Shown: positions 24,518 to 32,157 of the stretch, piece after piece
Layout of the letters: each line of letters opens with the position of its first letter
Position numbering within the stretch: position 1 is the stretch's first letter
NCBI RefSeq assembly: GCF_000472285.1
Contig: NZ_KI421424.1
Coordinates: 167,161-202,777 of the forward strand
Source of the DNA: Desulfuromonas sp. TF
GTDB lineage: Bacteria > Desulfobacterota > Desulfuromonadia > Desulfuromonadales > ATBO01
DNA length: 35,617 nt
Direction of reading: 5' to 3'
Notes under the pieces: model-generated
Database searches by the model: none
Told to the model about the DNA's origin: nothing
What the model saw: the letters and a program-made list of their open reading frames with translations, nothing else
Made by a program: the position numbers and the translations under genes

Positions 24518-24865
24518 TCAGGACCACCGTTCCGAAAGTCGTTTCCGTTGTTTCTCCAGATTTTTCTGCCCCTGATCAAGCGATTCGAGCAGATGGTTGC
24601 GCCAGCTTTCAGCCACTTCGCCTCCTCTTTCAAAGATGTCGGATGTCTTTTCCCCCAGATCATCAATGACTTCGGATACCGAATCGGCGGCCTCCTTGAC
24701 CATTTCCTCTGCTTGACTGCGCGCCTTTCGGGAACAGCGGGCGATCTGCCTGCGGGTCCTTTTCCCTGATTGCGGCGCCAGCAACAGCGCCGTCCCAGCC
24801 CCAATGATTCCTCCGGCTACGAGCATAATCGCTCCCAGTGTTCCACTGTTATTCTTGCGTACCAT
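24518..24865 (-). CDS. YtxH domain protein
   Basis: A 115-aa protein with one hydrophobic N-terminal segment, LGAIMLVAGGIIGAGTALLL, directly followed by APQSGKRTRRQI, the hallmark of YtxH-type proteins. The rest is an alanine- and charge-rich amphipathic helix (EEMVKEAADSVSEVIDDLGE). GGGAGGG precedes ATG 24865. YtxH proteins are membrane-anchored and often stress-induced; exact function unknown. It lies convergent to the large MscS gene, so both products could relate to envelope stress, but this is only association. Confidence 0.85.
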   Translation of the reverse strand: MVRKNNSGTLGAIMLVAGGIIGAGTALLLAPQSGKRTRRQIARCSRKARSQAEEMVKEAADSVSEVIDDLGEKTSDIFERGGEVAESWRNHLLESLDQGQKNLEKQRKRLSERWS

Positions 24866-25228
24866 ATTTCCCTCCCTGCGATGTGGTTATTATATCTATT
24901 TAGCACAAATCAGAGTGGCCGCAAGAGATGGAGCATTGTTTAGAGACTCATTCTGCATTGGAGTGGGGCGGAAATAACCGGACCAGGAGGAGGAAGGAAT
25001 TATTCGCCTTTGGGCGGTTGCTCTTTCTCCAGTGCACGATAAAATAAAGACAAAGGAAAGGAGGATCAGGCGGATTAAAAAATACATTAAGATAATGATC
25101 ATTGACCCCTGATCGGGGTATTCATCGCCCTGCCCCGCAGAGCGAAGAAGCCGGACGAGACGATGAGCCGGCTGACAAAAAAATCCCCTCGCAATACAGC
25201 TGCGAGGGGATTTTACGTTTATCTGCGT
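24866..25228. other. Gene-free stretch between the YtxH gene and the hexaheme cytochrome
   Basis: This 363-bp stretch holds the YtxH promoter region, a 10-bp palindrome AATGATCATT (25094-25103) within GATAATGATCATT that loosely resembles a Fur box, and the terminator at 25177-25214. A 68-codon minus-strand frame (24896-25102) starts with hydrophobic residues and an LSC lipobox-like triplet, but it has a poorly spaced ribosome site and no recognised features. Confidence 0.5.
25177..25214 (-). terminator. Rho-independent terminator of the hexaheme cytochrome gene
   Basis: On the minus strand a perfect 14-bp stem, AAAATCCCCTCGCA (arms 25201-25214 and 25180-25193) with a 7-nt loop, is followed by a run of seven T. 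It lies 14 bp after the cytochrome stop codon. Confidence 0.92.
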
Positions 25229-26680
25229 CTATTCTCCCTGGAGGAGATGAAGGATTTCGGGGCTGGTTTCCTCCTCGGCAAGGATGGTATGGCAGGTGTT
25301 GCAATCCATGGAGATCGTCTCCCCTGATTCGGACTCGTGCATTTCGTCGTGACAGCGAAAGCATCCAAGATCGTTTTCATGGCCGAGGTGGCTGGTATAA
25401 GTCCCCCACTGGATATTCATCTTCGGGAAGACGTTTTCAGTATATGCCGCCTGTATTCCCTCAATCGCCTTCGGCAGCAGGTTGGGATTGGCAGAGAGGA
25501 ATTCAGCGTGATTCTGTCTATACCACTCGTTCAGCCGTTCTGCAATCCCCTCTCTTGCCTCTTCATGGCTCGCATACTCCACCTTGACCACTTCCATGGC
25601 TTTCTTTTTGATGAAGGGGATGTCAAGGGGGATATCTCCGGAGAGTATTTTATTGTCGATGGCCCGGTCAGGGGGCAGATAGATGTGGGTCGGTCGATTA
25701 TGGCAGTCGATGCAGTCCATCTCACGTAATCCCTGCTCCGTGTCTTGGCCCAGAACTTCCTCGGCGTCTTCTGTGCGATAGACAACTTCCGTACCGTCCG
25801 ATTTGGCGAGGGTCACCAGGGGTATCTTCTCGCGCTCCCAGTCGGCCGCCCGATAGACAATTCTGTTTTCGGGAGCGACATGCCAGTGAATGCCGTGCGG
25901 GCTGACCGTCCGGTCGCCCGCAGATCCTATCTTCATCAGAAGAACCGTCTGGACGTGGGTGTTCTGCTCATCAGGCAGAAATTTATCCTTGACTACCAGT
26001 TTACCGCCATGAAATATCTGCGGGCGATGACATTGTTCGCAGGTATCCCGCGCCGGACGCAGGCCGTGTACCGGAGTTTCAATCGGGCGGGGATAGGATT
26101 CGAGTGTTACGGCGGCAAGCTGCCTGGCACCGGAGATCTTTGACTTGACAAACCAGCCGGCCCCAGGACCGATGTGGCATTCCACGCAGGAAACGCGGGA
26201 GTGCGGCGAATTCTGGTAGGCCGTGTATTCGGGATCCATGACCGTATGGCAGAATTGGCCGCAGAACCCGGTCGATTCCATGTAATGATACCCGCTGTAG
26301 CCGAGCAGCCCGAAAATGAACAGGTTCACGCAGGTGAGAAAGACGGCGACAAAGACCAGCTTACGCAGGCGGTTGAACTTGGAAGGGTCCGTGAAATACC
26401 CTTGCAGGTATTCGAGAGTGAAAAGTCTGACCTCCTCCTTGCCCTTGAAAAAAAACAAGCCCAGAAACACCATGATTAACCCGGTGATGAATGTCGGTCC
26501 GAGAATCATGTAGATGGCGAAGGAAAAATATGTATTGTCGATGTGCCAGACTGCGTCATAAATCAGAGCGCCGAGGAGAAAGGGGCAGACAACCGTGACG
26601 ATCATTGCTCCTATCAATGAGATCCTGCTATGGGCAATGCCCTTGGCGAATGCCGACACCAGATCCGTCAGTCTTTTCAT
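25229..26680 (-). CDS. Inner-membrane hexaheme c-type cytochrome, NapC/NirT (ImcH-like)
   Basis: The protein (483 aa) has three N-terminal transmembrane helices (about residues 21-43, 53-78 and 107-128) and a periplasmic heme domain. Six heme sites are visible: an unusual C-x3-C-H (Cys140-Cys144-His145, FCGQFCH), then CVECH (165-169), CEQCH, CIDCH, CFRCH and CNTCH. The segment around the first two (HTVMDPEYTAYQNSPHSRVS) is typical of NapC/NirT quinol dehydrogenases. Three helices and extra C-terminal hemes resemble ImcH of Geobacter sulfurreducens, a quinol oxidase feeding extracellular respiration. Expected role: take electrons from menaquinol and pass them to periplasmic cytochromes. It has its own likely promoter and terminator and follows two NrfD modules. 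ImcH orthology is a hypothesis; I count six sites where I remember seven for ImcH. Confidence 0.88.
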   Translation of the reverse strand: MKRLTDLVSAFAKGIAHSRISLIGAMIVTVVCPFLLGALIYDAVWHIDNTYFSFAIYMILGPTFITGLIMVFLGLFFFKGKEEVRLFTLEYLQGYFTDPSKFNRLRKLVFVAVFLTCVNLFIFGLLGYSGYHYMESTGFCGQFCHTVMDPEYTAYQNSPHSRVSCVECHIGPGAGWFVKSKISGARQLAAVTLESYPRPIETPVHGLRPARDTCEQCHRPQIFHGGKLVVKDKFLPDEQNTHVQTVLLMKIGSAGDRTVSPHGIHWHVAPENRIVYRAADWEREKIPLVTLAKSDGTEVVYRTEDAEEVLGQDTEQGLREMDCIDCHNRPTHIYLPPDRAIDNKILSGDIPLDIPFIKKKAMEVVKVEYASHEEAREGIAERLNEWYRQNHAEFLSANPNLLPKAIEGIQAAYTENVFPKMNIQWGTYTSHLGHENDLGCFRCHDEMHESESGETISMDCNTCHTILAEEETSPEILHLLQGE

Positions 26681-26786
26681 GAAATATCCCTTCTATGGCT
26701 TTATCTGTTGGGAGGATTTGGAAAAATAAAGGATGAGTCCGGCTGTCCGGCATGTGCAAGACCCTGCCAAATTATTGGACAGTCAT

Positions 26787-26816
26787 TAGATAGCATTCAG
26801 AACCATGGAGTGTCAA
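26787..26816 (-). promoter_or_regulatory. Candidate promoter of the hexaheme cytochrome gene
   Basis: On the minus strand a perfect TTGACA (26816-26811) is followed after 18 bp by TATCTA (26792-26787). The predicted start near 26780 gives a leader of about 100 nt before the ATG at 26680. Two GGTTAAA repeats 15 bp apart lie just upstream and could bind a regulator. Confidence 0.45.
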
Positions 26817-26903
26817 CGGGAAAGGGAGGAAAAACGGTTAAATTCTGGCTGGTTAAACATTAGTATGGACTAACTTAATCAGGATCGAAACGATCGAAAG
26901 CAT

Positions 26904-26948
26904 AACGGCAGAAGCCGCACCTCCGATGGAGGTGCGGCTTCTGCCGTT
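26904..26948 (-). terminator. 21-bp perfect hairpin downstream of module B
   Basis: AACGGCAGAAGCCGCACCTCC (26904-26924) pairs perfectly with 26928-26948 around a 3-nt loop. It lies 34 bp after the stop codon of the NrfD gene on the minus strand. The T-tract that would follow is weak, so it may terminate inefficiently, protect the 3' end of the mRNA, or be a repeat element. Confidence 0.65.
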
Positions 26949-26981
26949 TCAGTGACGCGTGTCAGTTATTTGGGATCTGGG

Positions 26982-28265
26982 TCAATGAGCCTTTTCTTCA
27001 GCGAAGACCGGGAAAATCTTTGTCAGGAAGTAGAAAATCACAAAAGGCGTGGCCATGACTGTTAGTGCGCCGAACAGCCCCTCCTTGAAGGTCTCCACAT
27101 CATGGGGGATGATCGGCAGGTGATAGTGCATGAAGCCGGCGAAGCTCAGGGAGAAGGCCTGTCCGCCGATGACCACATTCCAACGCATCATGAATACACC
27201 GAACATGACGAGCACGGTTGCAATGGTTATCCTTCGCACCGTTCTCCCGGGCAAGATCATCATGATGAAAGGGATAGCGTTGCCGATGGTGTACTGCAGA
27301 ATGAAGATTTTGACAAAATCCCGCTCCATAATGACCTCGCGCAGAATGTCCCAAGATTTGACCTGGGTGTATCCACGGAAGATCAGGTCGAGAATTTCCA
27401 GGGTAAGGGCGGCGATCATAAAATAGAGAAGGTAATTGGCCACCATCTTGACCTCAGATTCCTCTGCCCCACGCAGTTGCTCCACGCTCGGAGCATTGGG
27501 CTCGTGAGCCCACCGAGCCAATTTCCGTTTGGCCAGGAACTTGCGGATCTCCTGAGTCACCACATAGCAGAGAATGCACAGGGCGATGCCGGAGACGACC
27601 GCGGAGCAGATGAAGATGACCGGCATGAGCGGCGTCATCCACAGAGCGTTCGCTTTGACCGAGCCGAAAATGAAACCGGCGTATCCATGCAGAAAGCAGG
27701 CGACCGGGATGCCGAAGGCGGCCAGAACGCTTACCGCCTTATGGTCCTTGTGAAGGGCTTCATCGCTGATGTCCCAGGCGCCGAGGGTCAGGATGGAGAA
27801 AAGCCTGAGGCGCAGGCTGTCGATTCCTGAGCGGGTCGGGCTGGCTTTGAGGGCGAGGGCGCTCTCGACGAAATGTTGACGATAGACGAACCACAGCTCG
27901 GAGGCAACAATGCAGGCGTAGGTCAGAAAGACGATACCGAAGGCAGAAATCGCAGAGGTGAAGTGCGGCGTCATCAGGACGTGGATGCCCCTAAAAGGCT
28001 GCATCAGGTGCAGCATCAGCGGCAACATCGCCACCGGCAGCAGCGCAAAGGAGAAAACAAGTGAAAAGCGGGCGATTTCCTTCAGCTGCTTTACCCCGAA
28101 TACGTGGTAAAGCGAGGAAAGGACGAAGGCGCCCGCCACCAGGCCTGTCATAAAGGGGTACATGACGATCTGAATCGACCAGTAGACATATTCGTTCGGC
28201 AGAACGAACAGCTCTTTGATTGTCCAGGCTTCACCATGAACAAGTTGTGCGACATGTTCGACCAT
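26982..28265 (-). CDS. NrfD/PsrC-like quinone-reactive membrane subunit (module B)
   Basis: An integral membrane protein (427 aa) with about ten hydrophobic segments, starting with YWSIQIVMYPFMTGLVAGAFVLSSLYHVFG, the usual opening of NrfD/PsrC proteins. Such subunits bind menaquinone and exchange electrons with a partner four-cluster Fe-S protein. GGAGG sits about ten bases before ATG 28265, inside the end of the upstream Fe-S gene, and only two bases separate the genes, so the two are translationally coupled. It is clearly different in sequence from the NrfD protein of module A; for example it has a charged cytoplasmic insert KFLAKRKLARWAHEPNAPSV. No catalytic molybdoenzyme subunit is encoded nearby. 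Confidence 0.9.
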   Translation of the reverse strand: MVEHVAQLVHGEAWTIKELFVLPNEYVYWSIQIVMYPFMTGLVAGAFVLSSLYHVFGVKQLKEIARFSLVFSFALLPVAMLPLMLHLMQPFRGIHVLMTPHFTSAISAFGIVFLTYACIVASELWFVYRQHFVESALALKASPTRSGIDSLRLRLFSILTLGAWDISDEALHKDHKAVSVLAAFGIPVACFLHGYAGFIFGSVKANALWMTPLMPVIFICSAVVSGIALCILCYVVTQEIRKFLAKRKLARWAHEPNAPSVEQLRGAEESEVKMVANYLLYFMIAALTLEILDLIFRGYTQVKSWDILREVIMERDFVKIFILQYTIGNAIPFIMMILPGRTVRRITIATVLVMFGVFMMRWNVVIGGQAFSLSFAGFMHYHLPIIPHDVETFKEGLFGALTVMATPFVIFYFLTKIFPVFAEEKAH

Positions 28266-28267
28266 GA

Positions 28268-29041
28268 TTAACGCACCTCCGAAGCAAGGCCGATGTAAAA
28301 AGCCTGCGGTTTGGTTCCGAATTCGTCTTTAAGCACACCGACGCGGTCGTTCATAATGATCTTGGTGACCGGGTCATTGATGTCCCGGATATTGCACATC
28401 TTCCGGGCACCGAAAGGACAGGCATTGACGCACGCAGTCTCGAGACCCTTGGTGATACGGTGATAGCAGAAGGTGCACTTGTCCGCCACCTTGTGCACAG
28501 GGTGGAAATATCGGGCGCCGAAGGGGCAGGCCATGATGCAGTAACCGCAGCCGATGCACCAGGTATTATCGACCAGCACCACGCCGTCATCCGTCTTATA
28601 GGTGGCGCCGACCGGGCAAACCTGAGTGCAGGGAGGGGTGAGGCAATGGTTGCAGAGCTTGGGAACGAAGAAGGCCTTGCCGACGTCTTCGGGGTTGATT
28701 TCCTTGTGTTCTCCCATGCCCAGGTCGATTCTGGAGTCGGTGTAGCCATAGAGGGCGCCTTTAGGGCTATCGACGTACCGCCGGTCATCCTTTGTGTAAA
28801 CGTACCGCTCGACCCACGTGCGGGTGACGTTGGCTTCCATGGGGATGTCGTTTTCGGTCTTGCAGGCTTTCACACAGAAGCCGCAGCCTACACACTTATG
28901 GGTGTCGATCAAAAAAGCCCAGTGGATTTCAGGATTGTCGGCCAGCACCTTGCGGGGGTCGATCAGTTCTAGGGCCGAGAGGGGGACCGACGCACCGGCG
29001 ATGACCACGATGGTGTTTTTCAGGAATTCCCGCCGCTTCAT
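28268..29041 (-). CDS. Tat-exported four-cluster iron-sulfur protein, DsrO/PsrB/HmcB-like (module B)
   Basis: The protein (257 aa) starts at ATG 29041, preceded by GGAGGA at nine bases. It opens with a twin-arginine signal (MKRREFLKNTIVVIAGAS), so it is folded with its clusters before export. Four Cys groups for [4Fe-4S] clusters follow: Cys50, 53, 56, 60 (CVGCGFCVKAC), CNHCLTPPCTQVCP, CIGCGYCIMACP and CTFC...CVNACP. This plan is shared by DsrO, NrfC, PsrB and HmcB, which link a heme or catalytic subunit to an NrfD-type membrane protein. Here the tetraheme cytochrome gene lies directly upstream (two bases apart) and the NrfD gene directly downstream, so it is the middle link of the complex. 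Confidence 0.93.
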   Translation of the reverse strand: MKRREFLKNTIVVIAGASVPLSALELIDPRKVLADNPEIHWAFLIDTHKCVGCGFCVKACKTENDIPMEANVTRTWVERYVYTKDDRRYVDSPKGALYGYTDSRIDLGMGEHKEINPEDVGKAFFVPKLCNHCLTPPCTQVCPVGATYKTDDGVVLVDNTWCIGCGYCIMACPFGARYFHPVHKVADKCTFCYHRITKGLETACVNACPFGARKMCNIRDINDPVTKIIMNDRVGVLKDEFGTKPQAFYIGLASEVR

Positions 29042-29043
29042 CG

Positions 29044-29532
29044 TTACATGTCCTCCAGTCTCGGGTTGTGCGGGTTGTGACATTCCACGCATTCCATGTC
29101 GACATTATGCTCGTCGGGATCGATGCCGGGGATGCGCTTGCGCTCACTGGTCGTATAAGGAAGATCGGTGTGGCAGCGGAGGCAGACCCCACGGCTGCGG
29201 TCGATGAGCAGCTTCTCGGGGTCTTCCGGATGGTTCAGGGCCGGCCCGTGACAGTTTTCGCAGGGAATGATGCCGTGCAGGTCTTCCGTCCGGATTTCGA
29301 CTTCCTCCCCATGGCAATCCTCGCAGAATTCGTGCATCTTCTGCTTGCCTGTGTCGCGGTACTTCACCGGCTTAGACTTCCACTCTTCCTCATTGGACTT
29401 CCGGTGGTAGCTGTACATGAATCCGTACTCCCCGCTGCCGAAGTCGTTAGGGACATAGAAGAACCGGAATGCCAGTATCCCCACGACCATTGCGATGACC
29501 ACGAAGAGTGGTCGCCATACATGGTTTTTCAC
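29044..29532 (-). CDS. Membrane-anchored tetraheme cytochrome c (module B)
   Basis: The protein (162 aa) starts at GTG 29532, with AGGAAAGGG upstream. A single N-terminal hydrophobic segment (residues 9-25, LFVVIAMVVGILAFRFF) lacks a clear cleavage site and probably anchors it in the inner membrane facing the periplasm. Four CxxCH sites bind heme c: CEDCH (70-74), CENCH (91-95), CLRCH (117-121) and CVECH (148-152). The size and place match the DsrJ-type cytochrome of JOP modules, although DsrJ has three hemes. Expected role: pass electrons between the Fe-S subunit and soluble periplasmic cytochromes. First gene of module B. Confidence 0.9.
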   Translation of the reverse strand: MKNHVWRPLFVVIAMVVGILAFRFFYVPNDFGSGEYGFMYSYHRKSNEEEWKSKPVKYRDTGKQKMHEFCEDCHGEEVEIRTEDLHGIIPCENCHGPALNHPEDPEKLLIDRSRGVCLRCHTDLPYTTSERKRIPGIDPDEHNVDMECVECHNPHNPRLEDM

Positions 29533-29905
29533 GTCATTCCCTTTCCTGGCGGTGATTATTGCTGGACGATGGGCGAAATGGCCCCGAGGGTTGGCCGCCG
29601 CAAATGCCTGGCCAGCCGACCAAAACCGATTGATAAAATACTATTTTACTGGGGATTTAGCAATACTTTTACAAGGGAAATAAAATTAAAAACATCAAAA
29701 TAAAACAGGCATTCCCGATAGGTATTGCGTGAGGATGAAAAGCTCTCGCATCAATGGAAGGGGTGTGACAAACGAAGGAGGTGCCATTATCTCGAGGAGA
29801 TGACTAGAGCAGCACCGGGTGAATCATACGCCCCGGTGTTATGAAAGCCGAGGGAGGGCGCAGCCTCCCCCGGCTTGTCGGCCAGTGAAACTTGCCAGAA
29901 TCAAG
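29533..29905. other. Intergenic region between module A and module B
   Basis: This 373-bp region holds the hairpin ending module A (29845-29876), a smaller inverted repeat CACCGGG / CCCGGTG (29813-29819 and 29832-29838), and an AT-rich stretch before module B. A promoter candidate on the minus strand is TTGCTA, 17 bp and TATTTT near 29664-29636. A GGAGG-preceded ATG at about 29800 on the plus strand opens only a 15-codon frame. No gene supported. Confidence 0.5.
29845..29876 (-). terminator. Hairpin downstream of module A
   Basis: AAGCCG and GGGAGG (29845-29857) pair with CCTCCC and CGGCTT (29864-29876) across one A/C mismatch and a 6-nt loop. It lies 29 bp after the NrfD stop on the minus strand. 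Only a short TTT follows in that direction, so its strength is uncertain. Confidence 0.55.
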
Positions 29906-31180
29906 TCATGTTTTATCTTCGGTTTGGGCAGGCACGAGGAAGAGCTGATCCCCGATATAGCAGTTGACCCCGTCCTCGGAGACATGGAAATCACCGTTGA
30001 GGATCGGTATGGCCACTCGCAGCAGCATGGTGTAGACGAACATTCCCGTGGCCCAGATTCCCATCGTCAGCAGGATTTCAATTCCCGTCGGCGAGTATTC
30101 ATAGATTTCGTGCAGAACGTCCGGGACAAAGCCGGGTATAACCAGGCCCATCCCTTTCTCGATGTAAACGCCGGTGAAGATCAGAAGGCAGCCGATCACC
30201 AGAGTGACATGGTTCTTGCGGGTCTCGGGGATAAGAAAGATCAGGAAAGCCGTGATATTGAAGAGCATGGCTGTCCAGATCCAGGGAACAAGGGCCGAGT
30301 GGCCGTGGAGGCCCTGGAAAAGATACTTCATCGGAGCAAGGTGAATGGTGTCGGTGTAGTACTCTTTGAAAACCTCCGCCCCGAGGAGAAAGAGATTGAT
30401 GAACATGGCATAGGCGATCAGTTCTGCCACTTTGTGAATTGCCTCATCCTTGATCCGGAACTTGGTATACCGGCGAATCAGGAGAAATACCAGAATCATG
30501 AAGGCCGGGCCGGAGCAGAAAGCTGAGGCCAGAAAACGCGGGGCCAGAATCGAAGCGTTCCAGAACGGACGAGCCCCGAGACCGGAGTACAGAAAAGCGG
30601 TGACCGTATGGATCGAGATGGCGGCTGGGATAGACAACAGCAGCAGCGGCGTCGTGAAGTTTTTGTTCGGTTCCCGCTTGTAATAGAGGTTGTAGAGAAT
30701 GTATACAGCAATGACAAGATTGAGGACAAGATACAGGTTAAGCACGACTACGTCCCAGGCCAGCAACGATTGCGGGAAGTTAAGGATGCCGATCTTCGGG
30801 ATAAGATGCCAGAAACGATCAGGGCGGCCGATATCCACCGTGACGAACAACAGGCACATGACGATGGCGGAAATCGCAAGCAATTCGCCCAGAACGGCGA
30901 TCTCCTTGATCGGCTTCCAATGGTAGACATACGCGGGGATTACCAGCAGTACGGCAGCAGCGGCCACCCCGACCAGGAAGGTGAAATTGGAGATGTAAAA
31001 GCCCCAGGAGACCTGGTCGCGCATCGCAGTGACGCCGAGCCCGTTCCCCAACTGATAGACGTAAGCCGTAGCGCCGATCGTCATCAGCGACAGAAGCAAT
31101 CCGACCCAGATATAATATCCTTTGCTTCCTTTGCTGACCAGCACCAGCGTGCCTTTAAAAAATGACCATATATTCTTCAT
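29906..31180 (-). CDS. NrfD/HmcC/DsrP-like quinone-reactive membrane subunit (module A)
   Basis: An integral membrane protein (424 aa) with about ten transmembrane helices. The N-terminal region WGFYISNFTFLVGVAAAAVL followed by LVIPAYVYHW and the VDIGRPDRFWHLIP segment are typical of the HmcC/DsrP branch of NrfD proteins. GGAG lies six bases before ATG 31180 and only 19 bp separate it from the upstream Fe-S gene. Expected role: menaquinone oxidation or reduction at the membrane, coupled to the Fe-S protein. It belongs to a different branch from the NrfD protein of module B, which suggests two complexes with different partners or potentials. Confidence 0.92.
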   Translation of the reverse strand: MKNIWSFFKGTLVLVSKGSKGYYIWVGLLLSLMTIGATAYVYQLGNGLGVTAMRDQVSWGFYISNFTFLVGVAAAAVLLVIPAYVYHWKPIKEIAVLGELLAISAIVMCLLFVTVDIGRPDRFWHLIPKIGILNFPQSLLAWDVVVLNLYLVLNLVIAVYILYNLYYKREPNKNFTTPLLLLSIPAAISIHTVTAFLYSGLGARPFWNASILAPRFLASAFCSGPAFMILVFLLIRRYTKFRIKDEAIHKVAELIAYAMFINLFLLGAEVFKEYYTDTIHLAPMKYLFQGLHGHSALVPWIWTAMLFNITAFLIFLIPETRKNHVTLVIGCLLIFTGVYIEKGMGLVIPGFVPDVLHEIYEYSPTGIEILLTMGIWATGMFVYTMLLRVAIPILNGDFHVSEDGVNCYIGDQLFLVPAQTEDKT

Positions 31181-31199
31181 GTTTCACTCCGCACAGAGG

Positions 31200-32126
31200 T
31201 TAGGTCGCGTAGAAGTAAAAGAACTTGGGCTGCGTATTCAACTCCTCCTTGAGGATGAAGACCCGTTTGTTCTCAATCAGATACCGCATTTCACTTTTAG
31301 GGTCGAGAAGATTGCCGAACTTCCGGGCGCCGACCGGGCAAGCCTCTTCGCAGGCCGGGTAACGGCCCGGCTGCTCCCTGGTGCGCTGAATGCAGAAGGT
31401 GCATTTTTCCACGACGCCGACCGGTCGGGGGCGGTTCCCGAGATAATGGGTGTCGGGGTTCAGTTCTTCGGCCGGAATCTGGCTCTTCTTCCAGTTGAAA
31501 TGGCGTGCGCCGTAAGGGCAGGCCGCCATGCAGTAACGGCAGCCGATACACCAGTTGTAATCGACGACGATGATTCCGTCGTTTTCCTTCCAGGTGGCCT
31601 GCACGGGGCAAACTTTGGTGCAGGCCGGATTCTCGCACTGCTGACAGGCGATCGGCATGTAGGTGTGACCCTCTTCCGGAACTTCAGCCGGGTTGTAGTA
31701 GTGTTCGGCGGAATCGAAATCGATCCCCTTCTCCTTGTCCATGCGGACGACGCGTATCCATTGAATCTGCGGGTCGCGGGACTGATTGTTCTCCGCCACA
31801 CAGCCATAGACGCAGCGGCGACAGCCGATGCACCGGGACAGGTCGAGCCCGTAGCCGAATCTTACCCCCTCAATGGCCGGTGTGGCCTTGACCGTCACGT
31901 CCTTGTCGTATTGCTTGCTGTATTCCTTTTCCAGCCGTGCCAATACACTTTTCAGCTCATCCTTGCTGAGTTCACGGAAATGCTTCTGGAAGAAGCTTTC
32001 CCAGACGGAGGCCGAAGCTTGACGGGATGGCAAGGCTAGAACGCCGACACCTGCCGCAAGGCCCTTCAGGGCCTTGCGACGGGTTAATTGAAAAACATGT
32101 TTATCGCGCTTATTTTGATCCGACAT
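31200..32126 (-). CDS. Tat-exported four-cluster iron-sulfur protein, HmcB/DsrO-like (module A)
   Basis: The protein (308 aa) starts at ATG 32126, chosen over ATG 32138 because GGAG stands seven bases before it. The Tat signal is LTRRKALKGLAAGVGVLALP. A charged segment of about 50 residues (ELSKDELKSVLARLEKEYSK), absent from the module B protein, precedes the clusters. Cys groups are Cys99, 102, 105, 109 (CIGCRRCVYGC), CQQCENPACTKVCP, CIGCRYCMAACP and CTFC...CEEACP, for four [4Fe-4S] clusters. It links the tetraheme cytochrome encoded 31 bp upstream to the NrfD subunit downstream. Confidence 0.93.
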   Translation of the reverse strand: MSDQNKRDKHVFQLTRRKALKGLAAGVGVLALPSRQASASVWESFFQKHFRELSKDELKSVLARLEKEYSKQYDKDVTVKATPAIEGVRFGYGLDLSRCIGCRRCVYGCVAENNQSRDPQIQWIRVVRMDKEKGIDFDSAEHYYNPAEVPEEGHTYMPIACQQCENPACTKVCPVQATWKENDGIIVVDYNWCIGCRYCMAACPYGARHFNWKKSQIPAEELNPDTHYLGNRPRPVGVVEKCTFCIQRTREQPGRYPACEEACPVGARKFGNLLDPKSEMRYLIENKRVFILKEELNTQPKFFYFYAT

Positions 32127-32157
32127 TATTTTCTCCATTCGGTTTATTGCGTGATAT

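Larger units (their letters stand above)
26681..26981. other. Intergenic region with hexaheme promoter and 21-bp hairpin
   Basis: This 301-bp region separates module B's NrfD gene from the hexaheme gene. It contains the promoter at 26787-26816, a direct repeat GGTTAAA (26836-26842 and 26851-26857) just upstream of that promoter, and the long hairpin at 26904-26948. No coding sequence is supported. Confidence 0.6.

Noticed and set aside
24896-25102. 68-codon minus-strand frame with a hydrophobic, lipoprotein-like start
   Set aside because: AGGGG is only three bases from the ATG, the mature part is unremarkable and AT-rich DNA favours hydrophobic codons. It cannot be excluded as a tiny lipoprotein but is not supported.
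25091-25103. Fur-box-like sequence GATAATGATCATT
   Set aside because: Only about two of three hexamers fit, and it is not positioned near a credible promoter of an annotated gene.
29800-29844. Short plus-strand frame behind a strong GGAGG in the module A/B gap
   Set aside because: It is only 15 codons long, overlaps an inverted repeat and has no recognisable partner gene.
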